This document shows, piece by piece, positions 13,492-18,756 of a stretch of DNA of 39,349 nucleotides. The DNA comes from a virus. Where the stretch lies: positions 1 to 39,349 of the IMG/VR virus record IMGVR_UViG_3300023210_000087; one strand, 5' to 3'. Within the stretch, counting starts at the first letter, position 1, and every line of letters begins with the position of its first letter. Under the pieces are notes generated by a model. The model was given only the letters and a program-made list of their open reading frames with translations, was not told the DNA's origin and ran no database searches. The position numbers and the translations under genes are program-made.

Positions 13492-13734
13492 TTAATAGTT
13501 ATTATGAATTAATCTATGGCAGTTAGCACAAACAAGAGAACATTTTTTATGTTCTTTTAATATCTTTTTCTTCGATGTCTTATTTATCATTCCCTGATTA
13601 ATTCCAAAAGATTTTTTATTCGGGTCTCGGTGATGAAAATCAAACATACACTCATTTGATCCATCAAATTCAACCCCACAACACTCACAAAATCCGCCGG
13701 ATAATTTTATAAGATCTATTTTTTGTTTTCTCAA
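13492..13734 (-). CDS. HNH endonuclease, C-terminal part of a split gene
   Basis: Starts at TTG 13734 (RKQKIDLIKLSGGFCECCGV) and continues FDFHHRDPNKKSF and CSLVCANCHRLIH: zinc-binding Cys pairs and the HH/N/H core of an HNH nuclease. In the related proteins I recall, the RKQK-DLI-L-GG-C segment is preceded in the same chain by a short DNA-binding domain. Here that domain is in the other frame just upstream, overlapping by TTGA. It may be a separate coupled gene, a frameshifted gene, or a product of programmed frameshifting. Confidence 0.75.
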   Translation of the reverse strand: MRKQKIDLIKLSGGFCECCGVEFDGSNECMFDFHHRDPNKKSFGINQGMINKTSKKKILKEHKKCSLVCANCHRLIHNNY

Positions 13735-13877
13735 CCAATCTCAAGTAATTTGATATACTTCTTAATTGTTACATAATTTCCACTTGTTGCTTTCAAATTA
13801 AGTCCTAAAGCCACCTGTCTGTATGTTAAACTTTCCTTAACAACTTTTATCAAATCTTGATCTGACCATGTTTTCAT
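13731..13877 (-). CDS. N-terminal DNA-binding part of split HNH gene
   Basis: A 48-residue frame: MKTWSDQDLIKVVKESLTYR, then QVALGLNLKATSGNYVTIKK and YIKLLEIG, stop TGA at 13731-13733. The text is the typical helix-turn-helix N-terminus of small phage HNH proteins (W-x-x-x-x-L-x-x-x-V, LGL...GGNY, I..L.I). The stop overlaps the TTG start of the HNH part. A change of one base would join the two. Ribosome site before the ATG is weak (TAAAGGTATAGC). Confidence 0.65.
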   Translation of the reverse strand: MKTWSDQDLIKVVKESLTYRQVALGLNLKATSGNYVTIKKYIKLLEIG

Positions 13878-13910
13878 GCTATACCTTTAATATCAATAGA
13901 CCATTAATAA

Positions 13911-13985
13911 TGGCGGTTCCAGGGAGAATTGAACTCCCGTCAAGAGATCGACAATCTCCTATGCTAACCACTACACCATGGAACC
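13911..13985 (-). tRNA. tRNA-Asp(GTC)
   Basis: Acceptor GGTTCCA/TGGAACC, discriminator G and encoded CCA. D-loop AGTGGTTAG, anticodon loop TTGTCGA (GTC), T-arm GGGAGTTCAATTCTCCC. All arms pair well; 75 nt. It is the last tRNA of the leftward cluster. Confidence 0.9.
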
Positions 13986-13993
13986 ATTAAAAC

Positions 13994-14078
13994 TGGAGGA
14001 GAGTAGAGTAATTGAAACCCGGTGCTGTTAACACCCCAAGGCTTTCAAAGCCCATTTGTCACCTTGATGGTACTCTCC
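13994..14078 (-). tRNA. tRNA-Ser(TGA)
   Basis: Acceptor GGAGAGT/ACTCTCC with encoded CCA. Anticodon loop TTTGAAA (TGA) and a long variable arm (GGTG...CACC hairpin) as expected for serine. The T-stem has a mismatch at its base. 85 nt. Confidence 0.85.
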
Positions 14079-14084
14079 GAAATT

Positions 14085-14167
14085 GAGTGGCTAATAGATG
14101 CAAGGGTAAGGAATCCTCATTTAACTTGCAAAGCATCTTATAGTATCCTTAATACTTTTTACCACTC
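14085..14167 (-). other. tRNA-like element in the tRNA cluster
   Basis: GAGTGGT (5') and GCCACTC (3') form a 7-bp acceptor-like stem enclosing 69 nt, 83 nt in total, the size of a class II tRNA. AGTAT/ATACT can form a D-like arm and TTTGCAA resembles an alanine (TGC) anticodon loop, but the anticodon and T stems do not pair, there is no TTC loop and no CCA. Alternative stems AGATGC/GCATCT and GCAAG/CTTGC exist. It may be a decayed tRNA or another RNA. Confidence 0.35.
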
Positions 14168-14211
14168 TTCACACAATCTTTATTTGGCGGTCTGAGTGTG
14201 ATAGACCAGCT

Positions 14212-14287
14212 TGGCTCCAGAAGTAGGACTTGAACCTACATATAAGGCATTAACAGTGCCCAGCGTTACCGAATACGCTATTCTGGA
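14212..14287 (-). tRNA. tRNA-Asn(GTT)
   Basis: Acceptor TCCAGAA/TTCTGGA, discriminator G, encoded CCA. Anticodon loop CTGTTAA (GTT), T-arm GTAGGTTCAAGTCCTAC, D-stem AGCG/CGCT. 76 nt, all arms intact. Confidence 0.92.
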
Positions 14288-14291
14288 AAAA

Positions 14292-14366
14292 TGGGGTGAC
14301 AGGTGGAATTCGAATCCACAACTTTTAGGATCACGACCTAAATCTCTACCTTTGAGTTACTGCCAC
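14292..14366 (-). tRNA. tRNA-His(GTG), C33 variant
   Basis: Acceptor GTGGCAG/CTGTCAC with discriminator C and encoded CCA, the C73 typical of tRNA-His. Anticodon stem TTAGG/CCTAA with loop TCGTGAT (GTG). Position 33 is C instead of the near-invariant T, and the base before position 1 is T, so the usual encoded G-1 is absent. T-arm GTGGATTCGAATTCCAC is normal. Confidence 0.85.
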
Positions 14367-14393
14367 AATCTGACAACCGAAGTTGCCTTTTAC

Positions 14394-14471
14394 TGGTACT
14401 CCTGAACGGAATTGAACCGTTGTAATCGGGTTGAAGGCCCGATATCCTTTACCTATTTGGACTACAGGAGC
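14394..14471 (-). tRNA. tRNA-Glu(TTC), C33 variant
   Basis: Acceptor GCTCCTG/CAGGAGT, discriminator A, encoded CCA. Anticodon stem TCGGG/CCCGA with loop CCTTCAA (TTC); position 33 is C rather than T. T-arm ACGGTTCAATTCCGT. 78 nt. Its 5' end directly abuts the stop codon of the HNH gene at 14472. Confidence 0.82.
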
Positions 14472-15089
14472 TTATTTCTTTGTTTTTAAATTATCATATT
14501 CCCAATGATGATTAGGACACAGAAAAATTAGATTCCTTCTATCATTTATTTCTGAGATAAGAGATGTATCATCAAATTCACTTACAGCTTTTATATGGGC
14601 AACCTCTATATGAGTGGAATATCCACAAATAGCACAAGAGGGATTATTATCTTTTATTATTTTTCTCGCATCTTTTTGAATAGATGATCTCGCACTTTGC
14701 CAGTTTCCCCTCTTTTCAAATAATTCCCCCTTTGTTAATCGCTTAAAAGCATTTCTGTTATACTGAAGACAGTCATCACAAAACTTTCGTTTTAAGAAGG
14801 ACTTTCCTTTCACTCTTTGTAGTGTAATTTCACAGTGACATTGTTCACACTCACATATCTTATAGAGTGTTCTTCTTGAACATTTTTCTGGTGACTCTCT
14901 CCTCAAATTATTATACTTCGCAGCACAACTATGATTACAGAATTTTTTACGCCTAACTTCTGAGACTTTTTGATTCTCACCTACATAAAGAATTTCATCA
15001 CAGTGAAGACACCTTAAAGGATTTTCATAATACCTTTTTATTGCCCTCTCACGGCTTTTGTTTGCACTAATTCTTGCTCCAACATTCAT
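14472..15089 (-). CDS. HNH endonuclease inside the tRNA cluster
   Basis: The frame opens at 15146, but the ATG at 15089 follows AAGGAAATTACT and is preferred, giving 205 residues (MNVGARISANKSRERAIKRY). It has two zinc-ribbon-like modules (CLHCDEI ... FCNHSCA, and CEQCHCEI ... FCDDCLQ) and a C-terminal HNH nuclease (CAICGYSTHIEVAHIKAVSE ... LCPNHHWEYDN). HNH enzymes nick or cut DNA to promote their own spread. It lies between tRNA-Met and tRNA-Glu with no spacer at its 3' end, so insertion next to a tRNA is likely. Confidence 0.88.
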   Translation of the reverse strand: MNVGARISANKSRERAIKRYYENPLRCLHCDEILYVGENQKVSEVRRKKFCNHSCAAKYNNLRRESPEKCSRRTLYKICECEQCHCEITLQRVKGKSFLKRKFCDDCLQYNRNAFKRLTKGELFEKRGNWQSARSSIQKDARKIIKDNNPSCAICGYSTHIEVAHIKAVSEFDDTSLISEINDRRNLIFLCPNHHWEYDNLKTKK

Positions 15090-15176
15090 AGTAATTTCCT
15101 TATACTTTCCTTTAAATTGGATGAGAGAGGATGATGGAATTATCATTTTTCGGGGGCTACCCTATCTCTCATAATG

Positions 15177-15249
15177 TAGCGGTAGAAGGATTTGCACCTT
15201 CGATCTCTTGGGTATGAACCAAGCGGGATGACTACTTCCCTATACCGCA
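15177..15249 (-). tRNA. tRNA-Met(CAT), possible initiator-type
   Basis: Acceptor TGCGGTA/TACCGCT pairs at positions 2-7 but has a T-T mismatch at 1-72; an unpaired 1-72 is the hallmark of bacterial initiator tRNA. Anticodon stem CTTGG/CCAAG, loop TTCATAC (CAT); the three G-C pairs of initiators are absent. T-loop is TGCAAAT. No encoded CCA. 73 nt. Confidence 0.75.
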
Positions 15250-15263
15250 ATAAACTTAAAAAC

Positions 15264-15292
15264 ATTATAACAAACTCTATTCTATTTGTCAA
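15264..15292 (-). promoter_or_regulatory. consensus sigma-70 promoter for tRNA-Met
   Basis: Minus strand TTGACA (15287-15292), 17-bp spacer, TATAAT (15264-15269): both boxes match consensus. The expected start (about 15257) lies some 8 bases before the tRNA 5' end, so it should drive tRNA-Met, the HNH gene and the downstream tRNAs. Confidence 0.8.
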
Positions 15293-15320
15293 TAGTTAAT
15301 TTTCATTAACTAAACTTTTT

Positions 15321-15397
15321 TGGTACGCCTGGAAAGATTCGAACTTTCAACCTCTGCATTCTAAGTGCAGCTCCTCTACCAGTTGGGATACAGACGC
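15321..15397 (-). tRNA. tRNA with TAG anticodon (Leu-type codon, class I shape)
   Basis: Acceptor GCGTCTG/CAGGCGT, discriminator A, encoded CCA. D-loop CAACTGGTAGAG, anticodon stem CTGCA/TGCAG with loop CTTAGAA (TAG, reading CUA), T-arm GAAAGTTCGAATCTTTC. The variable loop is only five bases, whereas bacterial tRNA-Leu has a long variable arm, so the amino acid identity is uncertain. Confidence 0.8.
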
Positions 15398-15399
15398 AC

Positions 15400-15475
15400 T
15401 GGTTGAAATGGGTGGACTCGAACCACCGACCTATGCCTTATCAAGACAGTGCTCTACCAACTGAGCTACACTTCA
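15400..15475 (-). tRNA. tRNA-Ile(GAT)
   Basis: Acceptor TGAAGTG/CATTTCA, discriminator A, encoded CCA. D-arm AGCTCAGTTGGTAGAGC, anticodon loop TTGATAA (GAT), T-arm GGTGGTTCGAGTCCACC. One mismatch at the base of the anticodon stem. 76 nt. Confidence 0.9.
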
Positions 15476-15627
15476 AAAAACTCAAACATACTCTGTTTTT
15501 GTATTAACACTTTTCTGTTTGTATGAATGATATGTCTCTTATCAATAAGAGTGGTTAACAGTAATTAATGTTAGACAAACTTTTCTTATGTTTTTGTTTC
15601 CTACAATACTTAGACTTATCTTTAAAG

Positions 15628-15813
15628 TCAAACCCCTGTGGTGGGATTTGTTTTCTCACCTTCTTCATCTGATTGTAAGGTTTCTTCAATTTTTATTGCC
15701 TTATAACATTTATTATATTCCCGACATGGAATTCCAATTTTGATACAGATCATATCCAAGTCACAATCACTACACTCACCAATTATTTCTTCAACTTCTA
15801 ATATGAATTTCAC
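15628..15813 (-). CDS. small Cys-rich protein, 61 aa
   Basis: GTG start preceded by AGGAGAAGTTT. The product opens MKFILEVEEIIGECSDCDLD and has CIKIGIPC and CYK, six Cys in the first 40 residues, likely a metal site, followed by an acidic tail (QSDEEGEKTNPTTGV). No family recognised. It lies between the tRNA-Pro-like element and the tRNA cluster on the leftward strand. The 150 bases between its stop and tRNA-Ile hold no gene I can see. Confidence 0.55.
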   Translation of the reverse strand: MKFILEVEEIIGECSDCDLDMICIKIGIPCREYNKCYKAIKIEETLQSDEEGEKTNPTTGV

Positions 15814-15830
15814 AAACTTCTCCTTCTTAT

Positions 15831-15902
15831 TGGTCTGAGGAGTAGGTGCTGCCCCTACCTCGCCCTCCTTCCAAGGGAGAACTGTCCTTCGATCGTCCTC
15901 AG
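15831..15902 (-). tRNA. tRNA-Pro(TGG)-like, non-canonical
   Basis: Perfect acceptor stem CTGAGGA/TCCTCAG, discriminator A and encoded CCA. Anticodon stem TCTCC/GGAGG with loop CTTGGAA (TGG). T-stem GTAGG/CCTAC pairs, but the loop is GGCAGCA, lacking the conserved TTC, and the D region is only 13 nt and does not form a stem. An 8-bp hairpin TTTTAACC/GGTTAAAA lies just upstream. Confidence 0.45.
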
Positions 15903-15957
15903 TACATTTTAACCACTCGGTTAAAACCTTAAAATTGCTCCTAATATAACCTATCAG

Positions 15958-16224
15958 TTAAACATTTAGATCAAATAGCTCTTTAAACTCATTTCTAAGT
16001 GTCTGTATCTCGATTAAAAGTCCTGTGAGGGTTGTAGCCTCGGATTTAAGTATCTCCCTCGTTAACACGTTCTTAAGGGCATGTCTAATATCTCTAAAAT
16101 AAGAGGAATCAATATATATTTCTACACCTTTATTTTTTCCTTCTGTTGGAACTTTTATTTCAGAAACTATAAAATCTCTCTTCCCAGACTCTAATAACCA
16201 TTTATCTCTAATTTTTATAAACAT
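15958..16224 (-). CDS. hypothetical protein, 88 aa
   Basis: ATG follows AAAAGGAGAGAAGAAT, and a strong promoter ends 24 bases upstream. The product begins MFIKIRDKWLLESGKRDFIV, has a beta-rich first half (VSEIKVPTEGKNKGVEIYID) and a helical second half (TTLTGLLIEIQTLRNEFKEL). No family recognised. Being second in the leftward unit and close to a strong promoter, it is probably an early protein. Confidence 0.6.
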   Translation of the reverse strand: MFIKIRDKWLLESGKRDFIVSEIKVPTEGKNKGVEIYIDSSYFRDIRHALKNVLTREILKSEATTLTGLLIEIQTLRNEFKELFDLNV

Positions 16225-16248
16225 ATTCTTCTCTCCTTTTTATTACAC

Positions 16249-16277
16249 ACTATAACACAGGTATTTTTATTTGTCAA
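16249..16277 (-). promoter_or_regulatory. sigma-70 promoter
   Basis: Minus strand TTGACA (16272-16277), 17-bp spacer, TATAGT (16249-16254), upstream of the 88-aa gene. It overlaps the 3' end of the 213-aa gene. Confidence 0.75.
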
Positions 16278-16908
16278 GCACTTTTTCCATATATTGTTTT
16301 TTTATTTTCATTTGTTTCCAAGTTATTTGTGTCTCGACCTGACCTCCTGCCATCCCCCATGGATCTAATGCCTCTTTAGTCCTTCTTCCCCTCACAAAAG
16401 GCTGATGCATCTTATCACAAGAAATTCTTCTCTCTTGTTGTAATCTCTTTCCCTTACTTCCATTATAAGAAACCCAATTAGCATTCTTGTTTCTCTCATG
16501 ATATTTTGTCCACCAAAGACTATCTTCCCACCATTGATAACGATTATGTGGATAATAAAACCCATAGGATTCCTTTTTTTCGGGGAGTTTAATTCTTAAA
16601 GCTGCTTTTGCAAGATCTGGTAAATTAACAATTCTCCCATATTCATCAATAATCATAAGTTCTTTAGAAATTGCTCTTCTTTTAAAGATATACTTTCCAC
16701 TTTCACAATCAAATAAATGATCATAATAAAAATAAACTTCTCCCCAATGATGACAACACCCTCTAAGAAATGAATTATCATTAATTAAATGACTAACTCC
16801 TTCTCTAAAATTATCCTCAAAAGATTCTTTAATAGAGGTTAATAATTCAAACTTGGATCTATAAACATTTTCTTTACTTCCATCTTTATTGATAACCTTA
16901 TATTTCAT
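16267..16908 (-). CDS. hypothetical protein, 213 aa
   Basis: First gene of the leftward unit, directly behind two consensus promoters. ATG follows AGGGGGAAT. The product has a central Trp/Tyr-rich region (YYPHNRYQWWEDSLWWTKYH), an Arg/Lys-rich stretch (GSKGKRLQQERRIS) and PFVRGRRTKEALDPWGMAGG near the C-terminus. No nuclease or enzyme motif is clear to me. Basic and aromatic content suggests nucleic-acid or protein binding; early position suggests a host-takeover role, by inference only. Confidence 0.6.
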   Translation of the reverse strand: MKYKVINKDGSKENVYRSKFELLTSIKESFEDNFREGVSHLINDNSFLRGCCHHWGEVYFYYDHLFDCESGKYIFKRRAISKELMIIDEYGRIVNLPDLAKAALRIKLPEKKESYGFYYPHNRYQWWEDSLWWTKYHERNKNANWVSYNGSKGKRLQQERRISCDKMHQPFVRGRRTKEALDPWGMAGGQVETQITWKQMKIKKQYMEKVLDK

Positions 16909-16995
16909 ATTCCCCCTGCATAAAGTTGTACATAAAGTTGTTACTCAATATTGTAAATAACAACAACAACACTTAAAAAACTTGTTATGAACAAT

Positions 16996-17023
16996 ATTAT
17001 ACATATTTTATTTTATTTGTCAA
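16996..17023 (-). promoter_or_regulatory. consensus sigma-70 promoter, proximal
   Basis: Minus strand TTGACA (17018-17023), 16-bp spacer, TATAAT (16996-17001); both boxes are perfect. Preceded by AAGTAC, as is the distal copy. Drives the leftward unit starting with the 213-aa gene. Confidence 0.85.
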
Positions 17024-17091
17024 GTACTTTTTCATGTTTTTTGTTATTGTTATTTTCAAAGTTGATCTACAAATTTTATGCAGGAAATTAT

Positions 17092-17119
17092 ATTATAAGC
17101 ACTAAAATTTGTTTGTCAA
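17092..17119 (-). promoter_or_regulatory. consensus sigma-70 promoter, distal
   Basis: Minus strand TTGACA (17114-17119), 16-bp spacer, TATAAT (17092-17097). Shares AAGTACTTGACAAA with the proximal copy 96 bp downstream. A third, weaker AAGTAC-like/TTGAAA box lies just upstream near 17130. Confidence 0.85.
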
Positions 17120-17172
17120 GTACTTATTTTTCAAGTACCTGATTTTATTGGATAAAAAAATTTATTTATCAA

Positions 17173-17212
17173 GGGGGCCTTGTGCATTCAATTTTAATGC
17201 TTATATTATGAT
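17173..17212 (+). promoter_or_regulatory. 40-bp phage promoter motif, copy B
   Basis: GGGGGCCTTGTGCATT, five variable bases, TTAATGCTTATATTATGAT; 36 of 40 positions equal copy A at 2824-2863 (opposite strand). It points into the virion gene block. With the -10 box at 17202-17207 the start site would be near 17215, the ATG of the first gene. Confidence 0.6.
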
Positions 17213-17214
17213 CT

Positions 17215-17385
17215 ATGAAGTTAGAAAAGAAAGAAAGAATTAAGGCAATGCGTTGTTTAGCTTGTGGAATAGAATTATATCATGATCATGATGAAGAATA
17301 TGATTTTAGTGACGATCTTTGTAGAGAGTGTTCTTTTATTGTTGGTGATAATATAGGTGATTTACCACCCTTCCTCTCTCCGTAG
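17215..17385 (+). CDS. small zinc-binding protein, 56 aa
   Basis: Product begins MKLEKKERIKAMRCLACGIE and has CLAC and CREC about 28 residues apart, a zinc site, followed by an acidic HDHDEEYDFSDD linker. If the upstream motif is a promoter, this ATG would be at or near the transcript 5' end (leaderless); an internal ATG at 17248 (MRCLACG) gives a 45-residue alternative with a weak ribosome site. First gene of the rightward virion unit; regulatory role possible. Confidence 0.5.
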   Translation: MKLEKKERIKAMRCLACGIELYHDHDEEYDFSDDLCRECSFIVGDNIGDLPPFLSP

Positions 17386-17390
17386 GGTGG
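17365..17390 (+). other. hairpin over the stop codon
   Basis: CCACCC (17365-17370) and GGGTGG (17385-17390) form a 6-bp GC-rich stem with a 14-nt loop spanning the end of the 56-aa gene. It may protect or attenuate the transcript. Confidence 0.35.
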
Positions 17391-17421
17391 GTTTCAGATG
17401 CTGGAAATGCATCTATAACTT

Positions 17422-17450
17422 GGTGCTTTGTATTTACTTAGCACCTTTTT
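17422..17450 (+). terminator. intrinsic terminator or attenuator
   Basis: GGTGCT (17422-17427), a 12-nt loop, AGCACC (17440-17445) and a TTTTT run. It sits between the 56-aa gene and the virion genes, so it could stop leader transcription unless anti-terminated. Confidence 0.6.
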
Positions 17451-17481
17451 ATATAAAAAAACAATTATAAAAAGGATTATT

Positions 17482-17778
17482 ATGTTATTATTACTCGATG
17501 AAGTAGAAGCTAATACAACTGGATCTCAAGATACGTTTAAGTGGAATCCATCCCTTGCTAATAGTGGAAAGGGTATGGTGTATGCTTTTGGAACTTGGGA
17601 TGGTGCTACTTTAACGGTTGAATTTTCTCCTGATGGTGGAACGACTTGGTTTGCTATTGGAACTGACACGACATTTACTGCCAGTGGTTGGGCGAACTTT
17701 GAAATGCAGGGGATGGTTCTTATAAGAGGATCTATTTCCAGTGTTGGTACAACTACTCTCTCTTTGGGACTTTTATAA
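17482..17778 (+). CDS. probable virion surface protein, 98 aa
   Basis: The frame opens at 17428 inside the terminator, but ATG 17482 after AAAAAGGATT is the likely start. The product is a beta-rich single domain (GTWDGATLTVEFSPDGGTTW, FAIGTDTTFTASGWANFEMQ), low in Cys and Lys and rich in Gly/Thr, like phage fibre or decoration domains. No specific family is recognised. It opens the block of adhesin-type genes. Confidence 0.55.
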   Translation: MLLLLDEVEANTTGSQDTFKWNPSLANSGKGMVYAFGTWDGATLTVEFSPDGGTTWFAIGTDTTFTASGWANFEMQGMVLIRGSISSVGTTTLSLGLL

Positions 17779-18055
17779 GAGACATGAAAGAGATGTTGTA
17801 AGAAAGGTGATAGATAGAAATATATACTTCAGAAAGATTGTTTTAGAGCGTGATAACTTTGAATGTCAAATTTGTGGTGATAAAAATAATTTAGAGGCTC
17901 ACCATATTATTTCACCAAGATTATCACCAATGGAAGTTAATGATAGAGATAATGGGATAACACTTTGTAGATCATGTCATAAAAATATTCATAAGTCTAT
18001 ACCAGGATGTGGATATCAAGAATTACGACAGTGCAAAGCTGAAGAAGCCCGATAG
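17741..18055 (+). CDS. HNH endonuclease overlapping the previous gene
   Basis: The frame (possible GTG start at 17741) overlaps the preceding gene by 38 bases in the +1 frame. The recognisable domain starts around 17790: FRKIVLERDNFECQICGDKN, LEAHHIISPRL, GITLCRSCHKNIH, a complete HNH with two zinc Cys pairs. No convincing ribosome site is seen, so it may be translated by re-initiation or frameshift, or be a recent insertion. It resembles the HNH domain of the 28633 gene. Confidence 0.7.
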   Translation: MLVQLLSLWDFYKRHERDVVRKVIDRNIYFRKIVLERDNFECQICGDKNNLEAHHIISPRLSPMEVNDRDNGITLCRSCHKNIHKSIPGCGYQELRQCKAEEAR

Positions 18056-18064
18056 GAGTACCTC

Positions 18065-18379
18065 TTGGCGAGATTGAGTGGGTCAAATAGAAAATATCAA
18101 CAAGCAAGAAAAACTGTTGAACATCTTTATGATGCAGAAGTAATGATTGATGCTGCATTTTTGGATGCAATTCAAACAATGATTACTCTTTGCAATGATC
18201 CTAAGTGTGCTGTAGCCACAAGGATGGCAGCATCCAAGTTTATCATTGAAACACACGGTAAATTTGCTAAGGCTCATGGTAAAGATCCTATTCCTAAGGA
18301 TTTTATTGATAGATCATCAATTGTCAGGGATGAAGAAGTTGTGGAAGAGAGTATTATTCAGATGGAGTTTATAGGATAA
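18065..18379 (+). CDS. hypothetical protein (possible small terminase)
   Basis: TTG start preceded by AGGAGTACC. The 104-residue, mostly helical product (MARLSGSNRKYQQARKTVEH) contains ATRMAASKFIIETHGKFAKA, a pattern like the R-x-x-A-A-x-x-I-L helix of some small terminase subunits, and an acidic C-terminus. It is far from terL (12 kb), separated by fibre genes, so the assignment is weak. Could equally be a virion assembly factor. Confidence 0.35.
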   Translation: MARLSGSNRKYQQARKTVEHLYDAEVMIDAAFLDAIQTMITLCNDPKCAVATRMAASKFIIETHGKFAKAHGKDPIPKDFIDRSSIVRDEEVVEESIIQMEFIG

Positions 18380-18383
18380 AATA

Positions 18384-18755
18384 GTGAAAAAATTATTAAT
18401 AGTATTATTTATTTTAATGTTTGCAAGTATTGCAAGTGCAGCAACATTAAAATGGGACGCCAGCACAGGAGAAGTCGATGGATATAATGTTTATTTCACT
18501 GATGGAGTAGATGATTTCTCTCATCCTGTTGGTGACGTTACTGAAATCCCTGATATAGACGACACTCTCAATTTAACGCCTGGAAAAACATATATTTTTA
18601 TAGTTACAGCCTGGAATATAATGGGAGAAAGCGGACCGAGCAACGAAGCAGCATACGAAACAACAGCAGTTTACACTCCGCCTGAAAATAATATTCCGAT
18701 AAAAATTACTGTACCACTACCTGTAATTATTAATATCAACATAGCTGTAGAATAA
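18384..18755 (+). CDS. secreted fibronectin type III domain protein
   Basis: GTG start (MKKLLIVLFILMFASIASAA), a textbook signal peptide with cleavage expected after ASA near residue 19. The mature part is one FN3 domain: LKWDASTGEVDGYNVYFTDG and KTYIFIVTAWNIMGESGPSN, followed by a Pro-rich tail. FN3 domains are common in phage virion proteins, but an export signal is not. It could be exported by the host to act at the cell surface or periplasm. 123 residues, directly followed by the 796-aa adhesin. Confidence 0.8.
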   Translation: MKKLLIVLFILMFASIASAATLKWDASTGEVDGYNVYFTDGVDDFSHPVGDVTEIPDIDDTLNLTPGKTYIFIVTAWNIMGESGPSNEAAYETTAVYTPPENNIPIKITVPLPVIININIAVE

Positions 18756-18756
18756 A

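Noticed and set aside
14211-14405. Plus-strand ORF of 64 aa
   Set aside because: It lies antisense to tRNA-Asn, tRNA-His and part of tRNA-Glu; a VGLEPT-type translation is a known artefact of tRNA genes.
15533-15552. SAM-I riboswitch start (CTCTTATCAATAAGAG)
   Set aside because: Only a short inverted repeat is present; the downstream conserved core and a metabolic gene are missing.
15835-15902. Plus-strand tRNA-Trp/Gly at the same place as the Pro-like tRNA
   Set aside because: The acceptor stem is symmetric, but the encoded ACCA end exists only on the minus strand.
17098-17170. A third leftward promoter near 17130-17170
   Set aside because: TTGAAA and TTGATA boxes exist but no -10 box lies at acceptable spacing.
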